Assembly: GCF_019320115.1 (NCBI RefSeq)
Contig: NC_089595.1
Location: 107,586,158 to 107,650,157, forward strand
DNA length: 64,000 nucleotides
Source: Miscanthus floridulus
Taxonomy: Eukaryota; Streptophyta; Magnoliopsida; Poales; Poaceae
Reading direction: 5' to 3'
The position numbers and the translations under genes were made by a program. Below are positions 54,884 to 64,000 of the stretch, one piece after another; positions within the stretch are counted from its first letter, which is position 1; each line of letters starts with the position of its first letter. The notes under the pieces are model-generated. The model did no database searches, was not told the DNA's origin, and was given only the letters and a program-made list of their open reading frames with translations.

Positions 54884-55736
54884 GAAGCTAATGGTTGAGT
54901 TAGTGTCTTGCAAAGCTACTACTACATCTTGAACAACCTAATCAGGCACACCTTCAATCCCAAGGATGGAGCAGCTTTAGATCTTAATGGCTATGTGAGG
55001 AATGTGCTTGCTAGGTTTGCTCCTGGAGGTGACAGGTTCAATGTCCCTCGCTTCATGTGGCATGAGCTGAGGATTGCCATGGACGATGGGAGAAAGGGCT
55101 GCCCTATGCCCCCTATCTCATGTTCATGATTGAGAGGGTCATCGGCTACAAGTTTGACAAAGATTGTCTCCACACCGTCTACAAGATTGAGAAGACCCAA
55201 GTCTCAGGTGCTAGCAAGACAATGAGACGCTCTCCTTCAGTTGAGGACATGCTCGAATCCTCTCGCTCTAGGTCCCACAAAAGTAAAAAGATGGAGAAGT
55301 TTGGAAAATGGATCAAGGCCATTTTTACCACTTGCACCTATGAAGCGAGGACCGCATATGAGGACCAGTTGGAGAACCGTGAGGCAAACTGGGAGGCTAG
55401 AGAGCGAGCAGGGCTGCCACCCCTTCCTCAACTGAGTCACCACCGAGGTTTGACAACCTCCCTAGCCTTTCTGAGATGGAGTTAGAGGATGAGGATGAGG
55501 AGGAGGAGCAGGTGTAGCCAGACCTTGAGCCTCACACAACCTTGGCCTTGACCTTGTAGTCCTTGAGGAGGAGCACCAGATGCCAGCGCCATACTTTGAC
55601 CACCCATCACCAAGTTAGGGCGGTGGTGTCCTCCTCCAACGATGATGATGGCGGTGATGGTCTTGCTGCAGGTGGTAGTAGGGCTGTTGGTGGAGATGAT
55701 GTCGACTGGGAGGGCATCCAAGAAGATGAGGAGTGA
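54884..55736 (+). pseudogene. Sirevirus envelope-like ORF, right part
   Basis: It reads SYYYILNNLIRHTFNPKDGA and VPRFMWHELRIAMDDGRKGC. A small frame change near 55110 gives LMFMIERVIGYKFDKDCLHT and a basic Ser/Arg/Lys region, and it ends in an acidic tail with TGA at 55734. It belongs to the same reading unit as 49421-50238. Confidence 0.62.
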
Positions 55737-56392
55737 GTTCGTTGGTTTTTCTTCTTTTCTTCTCTTTTTGGTGCTTTTATGCCAAAGGGGGAGAAATTAG
55801 AGGGGTCAACAACTTTTCGATGCCATGGAGAGGTTGCTGCAGCAGGAGCTTCATATTCTATCCTATGAGAGTAGTCTTCATTAGGTGAGAGTTTGAGAGT
55901 CGCTCAAAACTCTATTTGTGTAATATTGCTACCTAAGTACTCTTTATGTATGGGATATGGACATATATTGATCTGTGCTGTAGCTTGTCATATAATTGTG
56001 CTAAAATGCTTATGTTTATATGGTGTTACATGCTGAGTGGTGCCTATTGTTACTTGTGTTATTATAGAAAGTGCAGCAGTGCTGTGGCTAAGGAGTGGCA
56101 ATGCCGCACCCAGCTGTTACAGCAAAACTTGTTATGCATGAACTATCATTCGCATCATGTCTATATACCTCACATGGTGTGTAGCACCCCACAGGAGCAT
56201 GGATGTAGGGGGAGCCCCATCACTTTCACTAAAATGTGAATCTTGGCTTCTTATGCTAATTTGAGGATTCAATTCTCTATTCACACATTTAGGTGGAGGC
56301 TCTACACCCATGGCTCAAAAAATCTCAGTATTTATTTCATATCTTTTGTAAGCTCTAATTGGGTTGTCATCAATCACCAAAAATGGGGAGAT
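55737..56392 (+). other. Sirevirus 2 3' region with polypurine tracts
   Basis: CCAAAGGGGGAGAAATT (about 55782) is a Sirevirus-type PPT repeat. The final tract CCAAAAATGGGGAGAT abuts the 3' LTR at 56392. No coding sequence was seen. Confidence 0.65.
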
Positions 56393-57668
56393 TAAAAGTG
56401 CAATCAAGCCCTAATTGTGGGTTTTGGTGATAATGACCACGCAATTAGAGGACTAATGAGATTTATCAAGATGACAAGCAGGGAATCAATATTTGAGGAT
56501 GTTATACGAAACGGAGGAGCCCCCAATTACAAACGTTGATGACTTCAAGCTCAAAGAAGGTTTAAATTCTTTTATATTTTGAATTTGAGTATAGGAAAAA
56601 CCATACTATAAAGGGGGACACAATGCTTAAGCTAACATGTGCTACCAAGTGCTCAATCTTGCATATACATCCACAGTTACTCAGCCAAGATAGCCAGCAC
56701 TTCACTCTTACCCTTGCTGTCTTGCCTGGTGCGGTAGTGCCACACCTGGAGAGAGGCACTGTCGCTGAGTGGCACTGCCGTAGTTGAACTGTGGCACTGC
56801 CATGACTTAACTGACCGTTAGGCCTAGGGGGTATTTATACCTTTCCTTTTCCCTTCCAACGACTCTCTCCTTCCTTCAACCATTCAGTTCATGTAAGAAC
56901 AGAAAAGTGCTCTTCTCTCTCTCCTCCATTGCTGACCTCGAGCTCCCAAGCTTCTTCATTGATTTCCCATTAATCCTTGAGAGAAAAAAGGTCCCAAACT
57001 CGATTAGAGAGCAGATCCTTTGATTCCCCAACTTTAAAGAGCACTTGGTTCATGTTTTGGCCAGTGGTTGTGTTTGTTACTCTTAGAGCTTGGCTCCTAG
57101 CCGGCTAGAGCGTCGCCCGGGGAGCTTGTCAACTCGTGTGGCAGCCCCGAGAGGTTTGTAACCATCTCTTGAAGCTAGTAAACTCACCCCTCATCTCAAG
57201 AGTTAAGTCTCTTGACTTGAGAATGAGGAAGGGTTGTAAAGCCCTAATCATTAGTGGCTAACCTCAACAACGTGGACTTAGGCGAGCTGAACCACGGGAC
57301 AAATCCTTGTGTCACCTTGTGCTCGATATACTTTACTTGCATTTCATATTGTTGTTGAGGTGGTTTCTAGGGTTTGAGGCCGATCTACTTGTGTGTGGTG
57401 TTCCTACCACTTCTAGTTGTTGATCTGTGATCCATACACCTGTAGGAAGCAGAGTAATTTCTTCGATCTAAGTTTCCATTGATAGATTTTGAATTGTGCC
57501 TCGAAGTTGTCTACAGGTGCGGTAGTGCCGCTGTTCTGGTCCGGGAGTGCCGTAGAGCAGCAGTGCCGAGGGCTCAAAGTGGCAGTGCCGTAGGTTGAAT
57601 TTGACAAAAGTTCAAGTTTTATTTTGGCAGACCTATTCACCCCCTCTAGGCTAACCAGAGATCCTACA
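56393..57668 (+). repeat. 3' LTR of Sirevirus 2
   Basis: The 1276-bp LTR starts TAAAAGTGCAATC (TG mutated to TA) and ends GATCCTACA. It contains several GCGGTAGTGCCGC-type words (about 56733, 56775, 57518, 57560, 57580). The first 306 bp match the truncated 5' LTR. Confidence 0.88.
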
Positions 57669-57999
57669 CATGGGCTCTCTCCCAAGTTTTGGACTATAAA
57701 TACCCCCAAGAGGTATCTCTGTTACCTTTTTTCCAAATATTAAGTGGAGGGGAGTATGGAGCTTGAGGAGAGAGAAAATGAGGATTAATTGTGAGATGTA
57801 TTGTGTTAGGGCCATGTGTTGGCATAAGAGACACTTATATGAGTGAGATATCACTTTTGTAGACGTGAGGTGTCCATGAGAGCTGAAGATTGCTAGCTAG
57901 AGCGCTTGAGGTCATGTGTGATCTTCTAGTGAAGAAGGTGGTCTTCATGGCGGTGGCCCTACAAGGGTGATGTGGAGCGGTGCCATATTAGTGTGTAGG
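57669..57999 (+). repeat. Fragment of an older Sirevirus-like LTR
   Basis: CTATAAATACCCCC at about 57691 is an LTR-style TATA region. The sequence appears to continue at 62613 once the solo LTRs are removed, and ends in LTR-like text at 63339. Its left continuation would be the sequence before 29777. Confidence 0.5.
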
Positions 58000-60900
58000 T
58001 GAAAGCCCTAGTTTGGTTTTGGCTAATTGATGAAACCTAAGTGTGCTAACCTTTATCATGAGTAAAATGCAAAGGTAGGTTGGTACACACCAAGTGATGG
58101 AGCTAGATGATGGTCATGGTGATGGTGGTGACCAAAAAGAGATGATCAAGTGCTCCAACTTGGAAAAGAAGAAAGAGAAAAACAAAAACCAAGTGATGAT
58201 CAAGGCAAATGTATTAAATAGGTTTTTGTTTTGGTACTCAAGACACCATAGAGGGTGTGAGTGTGTTTAGGATAGATATCCATACTATTAAGAGGGGTGA
58301 TCTCGATGCAAATACGGTTGTCTAAGTGCCACTAGGTGATTTAACTCCATGCATTTGCATTAGGACCTACTGAGTGCTAACATCCCTTAGAAAACATGTT
58401 TGTGAAAAACTAACTCACGTGCACAAGTGATGAAAACTTGGTGGAGTTAACATATTTGCACAAGAGATGAAGTTGGTGAAGAGAAGGAGGTCACTCGTTG
58501 TGACCGAACGCTGGCTCTAGGGGGACCGGACGTGTCCAGTCAGTGACCCAAGGCATGGGCAGTAGGCTAGCAGCGATCGGACTCTGGCTCAGTCAGGTGA
58601 CCGAACGTGCGGTAGCACTGTTCACCGGCTAGCAATTTGCAAAGCAAAGTGACTGGACGCTAGGTGAGTCCGGTCAATGATGATAGGACGTGTCCGGTCG
58701 ATAAAAACTGTCTCTAGAACCTCTCTGGCCTCGATCGAAGGCATGGGGCTAGTGAGTCTAGTCATTTGATTGGCGAGTCCGGTCAGTGACTTGAGTGCGC
58801 ACGAGAAGAGAGCCATTGGCAGCAACGACTAGTTTCAAACGCTTGGGACATGTGGTGTTGTAGTAGCGACCGGAAGCAGTGATCAAACGCGTTCGATCGA
58901 CTCGAACAATGCATTTGATCATCACATGAAAGTTGGGGTGAGTTGGCCAAGGGCTATTTGAGCATTGGGAGCTCTATAAATATGGGTTGGCCGGCTCTTT
59001 ATCACTCTCTTGGCTTTCTAACTCATTGATACACCTTGTGAGCATACTCCAACACCTCCCACTCATCTAACTCTTGATTTGTCCATCCAAGTTTAGATTG
59101 GGAGTGATCTTAGTGCATTTGCTTAGAGTTTGAGCATCTAGTGGCAATAGTGACCATGTGAGTGTTGGTGTTTCTTAGCGTAAGCAGAAGGAATCCGCAA
59201 GCGCATGGATACACCATTGTAGCATTTCACCCGGAAGTATTTAGGGTATCGTATTTTTTCAAAGGAACGGATGTGTAAGTCTCTTAACTAATTCACCTAA
59301 CAAAAACAAGAGGAAGGGTAACTTGGGTAGTGAGGTTTGTCTAAGGTTAGATATCTTAAGCAAAGATAACCTTGACACTATAGACTTGCTTCGGGCACCC
59401 ACGTACACCTGGTCTGCCAAGTGATACCGGCCTATGGCTCTACGTCGAACCCGAACATGGGAGATTGCAAGGGACGGACAGGGCTGTCACCACCTGCCAC
59501 CTACCCCTCAATCGTGAGGAATGAAGCAAACGAAGATATATAGCTTCTAGCCTACACACCACATCTACACTATCTACTATTACTCTAGCACGCTAGCAAG
59601 GGTATATGTCTTTATCAGAGCCCTTCTACTAGAGTATCCACCATAAGGACGAATGATGAACCCACAAGTAAATAATGAACAAAGATAACTTTCTTAAGAT
59701 ATTACTATAAAAAGTAGAACACGAACTTCTTACTTCAAGTAGTAAGACGATCGTAGAGGTACAAATGGAGGAGTCGCTAGCTCCGGCATTTCTTCCGCTA
59801 AGTATAGCGAGTACACTAGAGGAAGTTGCTGACAACCCCGACACTTCTCCAACTCTTCCCTCACTCACTCCCTGTATTATTCTAGCTAAAGCTAAGATGG
59901 ATGGAGCCCTTCTACTTCTCTTCTTGTGCATCAATGGGATGATTTGTGAAGGAGCCTTCCCTAGTTTTTATAGCCACCCTACGTCGGTTCATAGGAGGAA
60001 TATCTCTGGAATAAAGGCATGTACCGCCTCTACATGGATTCTGGATAGCGCCTCATGAAGGAGAGGACGAGTGGTGCCAGGTAGGGGGCGGCCGACCCCA
60101 TGGGGCAGGCCGACTCTTGACTAGCTCGAGTTGCCACCACCTTCATACGGTGAGCTTCGGACTAGACCTGGAGCATGTACCCATGGTGCTTTCGGTCCAG
60201 TCATGTTAGGTTCATGTCCTTCGCTCTTCTTTTGCTTGGGCTGAACTATGTGGGTGTTGCAATTTGGGCCCACTTTGATGTATTTTCTTGTTGGTCACCT
60301 GCAAACAAATATTTCACCAAAACTTGGGGAAATGATTAGTTGGAAGTCCTATTTCTAGTTTTGTTGATTGCTTTTGATGAATTTTATATAAGTGTTGGTG
60401 GTATAAAATATGAGTTAATAACCACCAACAGTGAGCTATGGGATTGTTTGTTACTCTTGGTGGTTGCCGCCACCTAGACGGCTTGGAGCAGCGGAGGAGC
60501 ATTGGCATGAGTTGGTGATTGTTCGTGGCCATCTCCCGATGATTTGTGAGGGGTTCTTGACCTTTCCCCGGCGGAGAGCCAAAATTTACTCTAGTGGATT
60601 ACTCATGTCATTGAGTTACCCTCACTTTGAGCAGGTTCTTGCTGCGCCCTAGTGAAGGGCTTGGCATGGTGCCAATTAGCTCGTGAACCACCAAGTGTGT
60701 GGTCAACACAATGGTGACTAGCGTGCCGGCAAGCACATGAACCTCGAGAGAAAAATTGTGCCTCTTGTCTCCATTGGTATTCTCCCTGTATTCATTTGGT
60801 GCTTATTGATTGATTGATCATCTCTTGCCACGTGCGGTATACCCCTCTCTACCTCTTGTATTTACATTTCTAGAGATATCTTGTGTAGAGGTAGTTGAGT

Positions 60901-61150
60901 AGTTAGAGTAGCTTAGCCTAGTTGGTAAACTAGTTGTTAAGCTAGTTCATTAGTGTACCTAAGTAGTGACTTAGCAAATTGTGTGCACAGTGATCATAGC
61001 AACTAGAATTGTTGGTGTAGGTGGCTTGCAACCCTTGTAGAGCTAGCAAAATTGCATTTCACCATTTAGGTTACTAACCATTTGCCCTAGTGAATTTGTA
61101 GAGAATTTTTATAGGCTATTCACCCCCTTCTAGCCATTTAGGACCTTTCA
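58000..61150 (+). mobile_element. Solo LTR (Sirevirus-like) carrying a nested solo LTR
   Basis: It starts TGAAAGCCCTAGTTTGG and ends CATTTAGGACCTTTCA, with a perfect target duplication GTAGG at 57995-57999 and 61151-61155. A TATA region (CTATAAATATGGG) is near 58973. No internal coding sequence exists. Without the nested 59163-60430 segment and its duplicated GTGAG it would be about 1.88 kb. Confidence 0.82.
59163..60430 (+). mobile_element. Nested solo LTR, probably gypsy
   Basis: It starts TGTTGGTGTTTCTTAGCG and ends AATAACCACCAACA, with a perfect GTGAG duplication at 59158-59162 and 60431-60435. The terminal bases form a short inverted TGTTGGTG/CACCAACA. It is 1268 bp with no coding sequence. 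Confidence 0.85.
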
Positions 61151-61156
61151 GTAGGG

Positions 61157-62612
61157 TGTAAGGAAAATGGACCCCATGGACCATTTAGTTTAGATTTTGG
61201 TATTTGATGATCAACATGATCATTTGGACTAATATTGTTTGCCAGTGTTTTTGATATAGTTCAAAGGATGCAAAGTGGACTTCGACTTAGGCAGCGGTAT
61301 GATCTGGATGATCAACACCTCAAGCAAGACATTAGAAGACATGTTGAAGACAAACAAGTACAAGAAAGAGTCCAAGACACAAGATGGAAAAAGTTTGGAT
61401 GAGGACTCACGAAAAAACAATGGGCAACTACAACTATAGCATCGGACGTGTCTGTTACAAGAAGCTGGAGCACATCGGATGCAAATGTGTGCACATGATG
61501 ACGGCCACTGGCTTTCATCGGACATGTCCGATGATGCACCAGATGAGTGCACCGGACAGGGGTCCCAGAGAGGATGCAACTCAGGTTGGAGAAGGCCAGA
61601 AGGCACCTAACATGTCTGGTGGCGCACCAGACGTCGCACCGGACACCCGAGTCTCCAATGGTCAGCAACGACTAGCTATCGTAGACACACCGTACAAGTC
61701 CACACCCACTAGATATGTCTAGTGCCTGCGTAGAGAGCCTATGTAGCCTCCAATGGCTAGTTTCAAGTGGGGGGCTATATATACATGCCCCTACCGACCA
61801 TTTGAGGTGTGTGAGAGTTGGGAAACATACCAAGGGTGTTGCTACACCATTCTCGTGCTCTCCACATGTATAGTGCTTAGTGCATCACTTGGTGATTAGT
61901 GTAGGTGCTTTGCGAAGTGCTTAGCTAGTTAGACCATCACTTATGCACTTGCTCTAGGTTTAGGACTAGTGTTTGGTGAGGTTTGCATACCTCTTGCTCA
62001 TAAGGTGCATGCACACACCATTGTTGTACACTAGAGAGGCCTGTAGTCTTGCGAGACCACACCAACCATGTTTGTGGTGTGGTGGCCACAGTGTACCGGA
62101 TGGAACGAGGCCCGTGGTGTTTTGGATGAAAGCTCGATAGTGAAGATGGCGGGGAGTGGTCTGGAAGAGGCTTGCCGGAGACCCACTTGCGCTTGGGGAA
62201 GGCCCAGGGCTATCCATGGAATTAGCCAACCTAGAGTTTAGCCCTTGAGAGGGGCTCCAACGAGGACCTAGAGAAAGCTTGCGTGCTTCTCGATACATTG
62301 GTAAAAATACAGGCGTCGTTGAACGGGAGTTTGCATCTCTATCACCCTTTACCTTCCGCATTTACATTGGGTACCTTGGTTGTGTGCTTTACCTTCCTAG
62401 CTTAGTTAATAGGCTAGTTGATAGGATTGGAACCTAGGTTGCATAACTCTTTTGCGGTAGAGATAGCAACACACCTAGCAAAATCTTAGTTGCGCATTTA
62501 GATAGTTTATTTCTTGCATAGGTTTTGACTAGGAGAAAAATAGAGGCCATAGTTTAGAAATAGTTTTTAAGTTGCATAATTCACTCCCTTCTTAGGCGTC
62601 ACAGTCCCTTCA
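61157..62612 (+). mobile_element. Solo Sirevirus LTR, same family as Sirevirus 1
   Basis: The start TGTAAGGAAAATGGACCC and the end GGCGTCACAGTCCCTTCA match the ends of the LTRs of the 19225-25713 element, here in plus orientation. The flanks are TAGGG (61152-61156) and CAGGG (62613-62617), one transition apart. It contains CGGACATGTCCG-type words. Confidence 0.82.
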
Positions 62613-63339
62613 CAGGGGACAAGGATACCCCTTCTTTCATGGATAAACTCCATAGTAAAAACGATGCCATGGTGACCGGTGGAACGGGTCGAGGTTGGGA
62701 AGTGAGACTTAGTGACTCACACTTCCTTTGGTTTGTGATCCACCTTGCCATCTTGGGTGACTGTTGTGTCAACTACAAGATTGACTGACTCAAGACATTG
62801 TCTTTAGTTGAGTGGAATCCAACACCAAGATCATATTATTCGGGTGGCATACGGAGAATGTGTGACTCCATTCCCTTTGGTCAGAAGCAAATCATTGACT
62901 CAGAGAGACATGGTGTTTGGGAGCATACCTTAGTGAAGCTCTAATGTGGACTAGGGGTTGCGTTTTGGCAATAATACCAATGGATAAATCCAGTTGCCTC
63001 TTTGCCCTCTCTTATGTCTTGTTTAGTTACTTATTCTTACTTAGTGCTAGTGCTAGTTTGTGTGCAAGAACCTAGAGTGTGACAACAACGATTGCATGCC
63101 AGAGTGTTCTTAGCAATAGGGTTTAATTCCACAACTAAGGACCTTATCTTAGTATTATCTTTGCTAAGGACATGTTTAGCATGATGGCCCTAAGACATCA
63201 TTATTAGTGTGCTTCTTTTTAGTCCTTAGGTCAACTTCCCCAAGTGGGTAGTGGTAAATTTGATAGGCTAAGATTTGTTATGCCAAATTTTTTATAATCC
63301 CTAATTCATCCCCCTTCTTGGGGTCATTTGGTCCTTACA
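62613..63339 (+). repeat. Right end of an older Sirevirus-like LTR
   Basis: The text ends CCTAATTCATCCCCCTTCTT then GGGGTCATTTGGTCCTTACA, the style of Sirevirus LTR 3' ends seen elsewhere in the window. It would be the outermost and oldest layer of the nest. Its start was not located. Confidence 0.5.
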
Positions 63340-64000
63340 CCATTCTCCCGTAGCCCAACTATGGCCCTAAGCAGCACCAGCCATTAGTAACGCCTAGTCT
63401 CCTAGGGTTACTAGGCTAGGGGAGATAAGAGAGATAGAGAGTCTAGAACACGAGACGCGAGGGACGAAGGGGGCGATGGGGGCAAAGAGGGAAATATACC
63501 CGCCAACTACTGCTCTCTAGTTGCCACCACAGTTGTGGCTCCATAACTCTATGCCCCACTAGTCATGGTGCAGATGACACTATTACATAAATGATTTTTA
63601 CTCACGGACAAAAATAATCTTTAGGTCCGCTTCTTAAATTCGTTACTATGTCATCGATTGTAAAAAGAAGTGATTTTCAGAGGCGGTTTTTAAAACTGTT
63701 CCTAGGAATGATTTTCAGGGACGGTTCTCTTAAGACAAACGCTCTTAAAAATCTATTTTTAGGATGGGTTTTGTTAAGTCAACTATCCTTGAAAATAATT
63801 TTAGACTTTTTTAAAATTATTTAATAAAATTTGTTTACATGGTGATAGGACTAGAGGACTGACCACTACATTTGACTACACATATGTTGCAGTCCCTTTG
63901 TATTAATATGTACAAATCATGTAATTAACTTTTTGACTCGTAAATAATCTTAAATGAAAAAAATTCAACTATAAAGTTTTAGATCTCGTCGAGCACTACA
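63340..64000. other. Unassigned sequence with CACTA-like subterminal words
   Basis: GATTTTCAGGGACGG-like and GATTTTCAGAGGCGG-like words recur at about 63660-63740, as in subterminal repeats of some grass CACTA elements. The window ends in GAGCACTACA. No terminus can be confirmed because the sequence stops there. Confidence 0.25.

Larger units (their letters stand above)
29777..57668 (+). mobile_element. Sirevirus 2 (copia) with nested insertions
   Basis: The outer boundaries are LTR starts/ends flanked by CAAGG (29772-29776) and CATGG (57669-57673), a one-mismatch target duplication. The left LTR begins TGAAAGTGCAATCAAGCCC and matches the right LTR at 56393 for 306 bp before a CACTA terminus interrupts it. 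Sirevirus coding sequence reappears at about 45550 with integrase, RT and RNase H, then an envelope-like region and multiple PPT motifs before the 3' LTR. Gag and protease are gone. Insertions and deletions make up 30083-45545 and 50239-54883. Confidence 0.8.

Noticed and set aside
63985..64000. A CACTA terminus at the window end (GAGCACTACA)
   Set aside because: Only seven matching bases are visible before the sequence stops, which is too little to call.

Overview
The window is nuclear DNA from a grass (Poaceae), probably a panicoid/andropogonoid. It has two intron-rich plant genes with canonical GT/AG splice sites, an Au-type tRNA-derived SINE, Tourist-like MITEs with TAA/TTA target duplications, and dense nested LTR retrotransposons (Sirevirus, Ty3/gypsy Tat and CRM-like, Ty1/copia). 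The genus is inference. No prokaryotic or organellar feature was seen.

Left third (1-13.3 kb), genic. (1) Bases 25-234 look like the last exon of an unidentified plus-strand gene. (2) On the minus strand, 6093-1300, a six-exon gene encodes a 266-residue protein with a nuclear localisation signal and a Utp12 domain like the C-terminus of WDR43/Utp5, but without WD40 repeats. Its presumed promoter (about 6600-6670) carries TGGGCY site II elements and a telo-box, the usual pair for plant ribosome-biogenesis genes. Its introns hold a Tourist-like element with a near-perfect 264-nt foldback, and an Au SINE with a hAT element inserted exactly at its target-site duplication. (3) On the minus strand, 13047-8987, a six-exon intact gene encodes a 253-residue peroxisomal short-chain dehydrogenase ending in SRL, the IBR1/SDRA (DHRS4-like) orthologue. 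A GC-rich terminal-inverted-repeat element and small MITEs lie between genes 2 and 3.

Middle (13.3-25.8 kb). A decayed LINE is split twice: by a copia element (13467-18404, TSD CTCTT) whose 5' LTR lost 325 bp between two CAGGGGG repeats, and by a minus-strand Sirevirus (19225-25713, TSD GGATT) that keeps gag and a multi-polypurine-tract region but has no pol.

Right (25.8-64 kb), only mobile DNA. A second Sirevirus spans 29777-57668 (TSD CAAGG/CATGG). Its 5' LTR is cut at 306 bp by a CACTA terminus. It keeps integrase, RT, RNase H and an envelope-like reading frame, and contains Tat-lineage gypsy sequence (tandem repeats, antisense coiled-coil ORF, LTR 44038-45427). A CRM-like gypsy element (33381-41080) sits inside the Tat sequence. 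A 4.6-kb solo-LTR-like element (50239-54883) splits the envelope-like ORF. To the right, a solo LTR (58000-61150, TSD GTAGG) carries a second solo LTR (59163-60430, TSD GTGAG) and is abutted by a third (61157-62612). All of these appear to sit in an older Sirevirus-like LTR ending near 63339.

Only the two minus-strand cellular genes look functional. The mobile elements are broken by stops, frameshifts and deletions. I found no convincing new biochemical system. The notable points are the WD40-less Utp12 gene with its promoter, the foldback in its intron, the CRM-like pol frame running into the 3' LTR, the antisense ORF, and an insertion history readable from target-site duplications.
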